Origin: an uncultured Acetatifactor sp.
GTDB lineage: Bacteria; Bacillota; Clostridia; Lachnospirales; Lachnospiraceae
NCBI GenBank assembly: GCA_910578215.1
Contig: CAJTPH010000035.1
Coordinates: 1 to 5,555, forward strand
Direction: 5' to 3'
DNA: 5,555 nucleotides
The translations under genes were made by a program, and so were the position numbers. The notes under the pieces were generated by a model. The model searched no databases. It saw only the letters and a list, made by a program, of their open reading frames with translations, and was not told the origin of the DNA. The stretch's first letter is position 1; every line of letters begins with the position of its first letter. Shown here piece by piece: positions 5,186 through 5,555 of this stretch.

Positions 5186-5270
5186 GTCAATACCAATGTG
5201 TGATTTGGACACATTCCCCTTGGGGCGCGTCAAATTTCCTGCCCCGCTGCCTGCGTCGGGGGGTATTGAC
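5186..5270. repeat. complex palindromic element in the leader of the secreted-protein gene
   Basis: Outer arms GTCAATACC (5186-5194) and GGTATTGAC (5262-5270) are exact reverse complements. Inside them are three further hairpins in order: AATGTGT/ACACATT (5195-5215, 7-nt loop), CCC-CTTG-GGG (5216-5225 core) and CCCCG/CGGGG (5242-5261, 10-nt loop). A second, shorter frame GTCAA (5229-5233) / TTGAC (5266-5270) encloses the last hairpin alone. The whole could fold as a multi-branched, cloverleaf-like structure on either strand. The other copy is at 3829-3871. This resembles an intergenic palindromic repeat (REP/MITE-like), not an insertion sequence: it contains no coding sequence. Confidence 0.6.
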
Positions 5271-5283
5271 TGTTTGAATATCC

Positions 5284-5301
5284 GCCTGTTTTTTAACAGG
5301 C
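5284..5301. repeat. short perfect hairpin, GCCTGTT-TTTT-AACAGGC
   Basis: A 7-bp stem with a 4-nt loop. In the minus-strand leader it reads with an A4 loop and is not followed by a U run, so it is a poor terminator in either direction. It abuts the palindromic element at 5186-5270 and may be part of the same structured leader. Confidence 0.4.
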
Positions 5302-5349
5302 AGGCAGATACCGTATTAGATATCGGCTATTTGTTTTGACTCGTGTATT

Positions 5350-5358
5350 ATCACCTCC
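5350..5358 (-). other. orphan Shine-Dalgarno sequence GGAGGTGAT
   Basis: On the minus strand GGAGGTGAT is a nine-base match to the complement of the 16S rRNA 3' end, stronger than the site of any gene in this window. No ATG, GTG or TTG follows at a normal distance: the next bases are AATACACGAG. It lies about 270 nt upstream of the secreted-protein start. It may be a remnant of a lost leader ORF, a ribosome standby or stalling site, or chance. Confidence 0.3.
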
Positions 5359-5368
5359 GAACAATTCC

Positions 5369-5397
5369 ATATTATCTTAAAAGTCGGTAAAATGCAA
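5369..5397 (-). promoter_or_regulatory. tentative promoter of the secreted-protein gene
   Basis: On the minus strand TTGCAT (5397-5392) and TAATAT (5374-5369) are 17 bp apart, with an expected start near 5362. Both boxes match the consensus only in part, and no better pair is seen closer to the gene. If correct, the leader is about 280 nt and includes the orphan Shine-Dalgarno, the 5284-5301 hairpin and the complex repeat. Confidence 0.3.
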
Positions 5398-5399
5398 CC

Positions 5400-5417
5400 G
5401 TTTTAAAGGTTTTAAAG
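5400..5417 (+). promoter_or_regulatory. exact tandem 9-bp repeat upstream of the last gene
   Basis: GTTTTAAAG occurs twice in a row without spacing (5400-5408, 5409-5417). A TATATT at 5433-5438 could be the -10 box of the gene at 5481. With a 17-bp spacer the -35 position would be 5410-5415, inside the second repeat and a poor match to TTGACA. Tandem repeats overlying a weak -35 are typical of sites for activators such as OmpR-type response regulators, though those usually have a 10-11 bp period. The promoter is an inference. Confidence 0.35.
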
Positions 5418-5480
5418 AAAAATTAAGAAGAATATATTTTATATAAATTATATAAAAAAAGAATGAAAGGAACCGAGGGA

Positions 5481-5555
5481 ATGAATAAGCTTCGACTTAA
5501 AATTCTGTACTGCGCAGCGGCGCTGATTCTTGCCGCAGGACTGCTCTATGTGGGG
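5481..5555 (+). CDS. N-terminus of an exported or membrane protein, truncated by the window end
   Basis: Only 25 codons are visible: MNKLRLKILYCAAALILAAG followed by LLYVG. A basic start followed by a hydrophobic stretch of about 18 residues indicates a signal peptide or N-terminal membrane anchor. ATG 5481 has AAAGG (5466-5470) 10 nt ahead and GAGGGA directly before it. The ATG at 5464 is in another frame. It is divergent from the secreted-protein gene, with 400 nt of non-coding sequence between them. Too little remains to name a family. Confidence 0.6.
   Translation, partial: MNKLRLKILYCAAALILAAGLLYVG

Noticed and set aside
5081..5233. 51-codon N-terminal extension of the secreted-protein gene
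   Set aside because: It crosses the palindromic element, would bury the signal peptide, and ignores the AAGGAGG next to ATG 5080.
5186..5301. Insertion sequence or CRISPR array
   Set aside because: No transposase, no target duplication and no regularly spaced direct repeats; only nested palindromes.

Overview
The window looks like a piece of chromosome from an anaerobic, low-to-mid GC Firmicute, most likely a Lachnospiraceae (Clostridium cluster XIVa) bacterium. The evidence is the clostridial form of MecA, a DUF1858 hybrid-cluster-associated protein, a membrane-anchored spore-type GH18 enzyme, strong AGGAGG ribosome binding sites and near-consensus sigma-A promoters. The species cannot be fixed by eye. 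No tRNA, rRNA, CRISPR array, transposase or phage gene is visible.

Layout. Positions 2-103 hold the 3' end of a rightward DUF1858 gene. It converges on a leftward mecA gene (168-914), and a perfect 11-bp hairpin (137-161) between them can serve both. A non-coding AT-rich stretch (915-1523) carries two divergent, near-consensus promoters. One reads left into mecA. The other (1087-1115) reads right into about 400 nt of hairpin-rich sequence ahead of a small rightward gene (1524-1862), whose N-terminal part is a run of five-residue repeats. A terminator-like hairpin follows. A second promoter (2007-2035), overlapped by a perfect 12-bp inverted repeat, then drives a 564-residue membrane-anchored protein (2096-3790) with a copper-amine-oxidase-like N domain, an SH3b domain and a GH18 catalytic domain. 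A 13-bp bidirectional terminator (3901-3940) separates it from a convergent leftward gene (3998-5080). That gene encodes a secreted 360-residue protein with an unrecognised beta-rich domain, a Pro-rich linker and three C-terminal YxDL...EGR repeats. Its roughly 280-nt GC-rich leader contains a complex palindromic repeat (5186-5270), and a decayed relative of the core lies at the far end of the gene (3829-3871). The window ends in the first 25 codons of a rightward gene with an N-terminal membrane segment (5481-5555).

How the genes relate. Two neighbouring genes encode proteins for the outside of the cell (GH18/SH3b enzyme and repeat protein), and the truncated last gene may be a third. They have separate promoters and terminators, so they are neighbours and not one operon. 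MecA is an intracellular adaptor for ClpC proteolysis and appears functionally unrelated. No established defence or mobile system is present. The least explained parts are the structured leader at 1122-1323, the overlapping small reading frames at 1382-1551, the pentad-repeat protein, the palindromic repeat pair, and the secreted protein's central domain.
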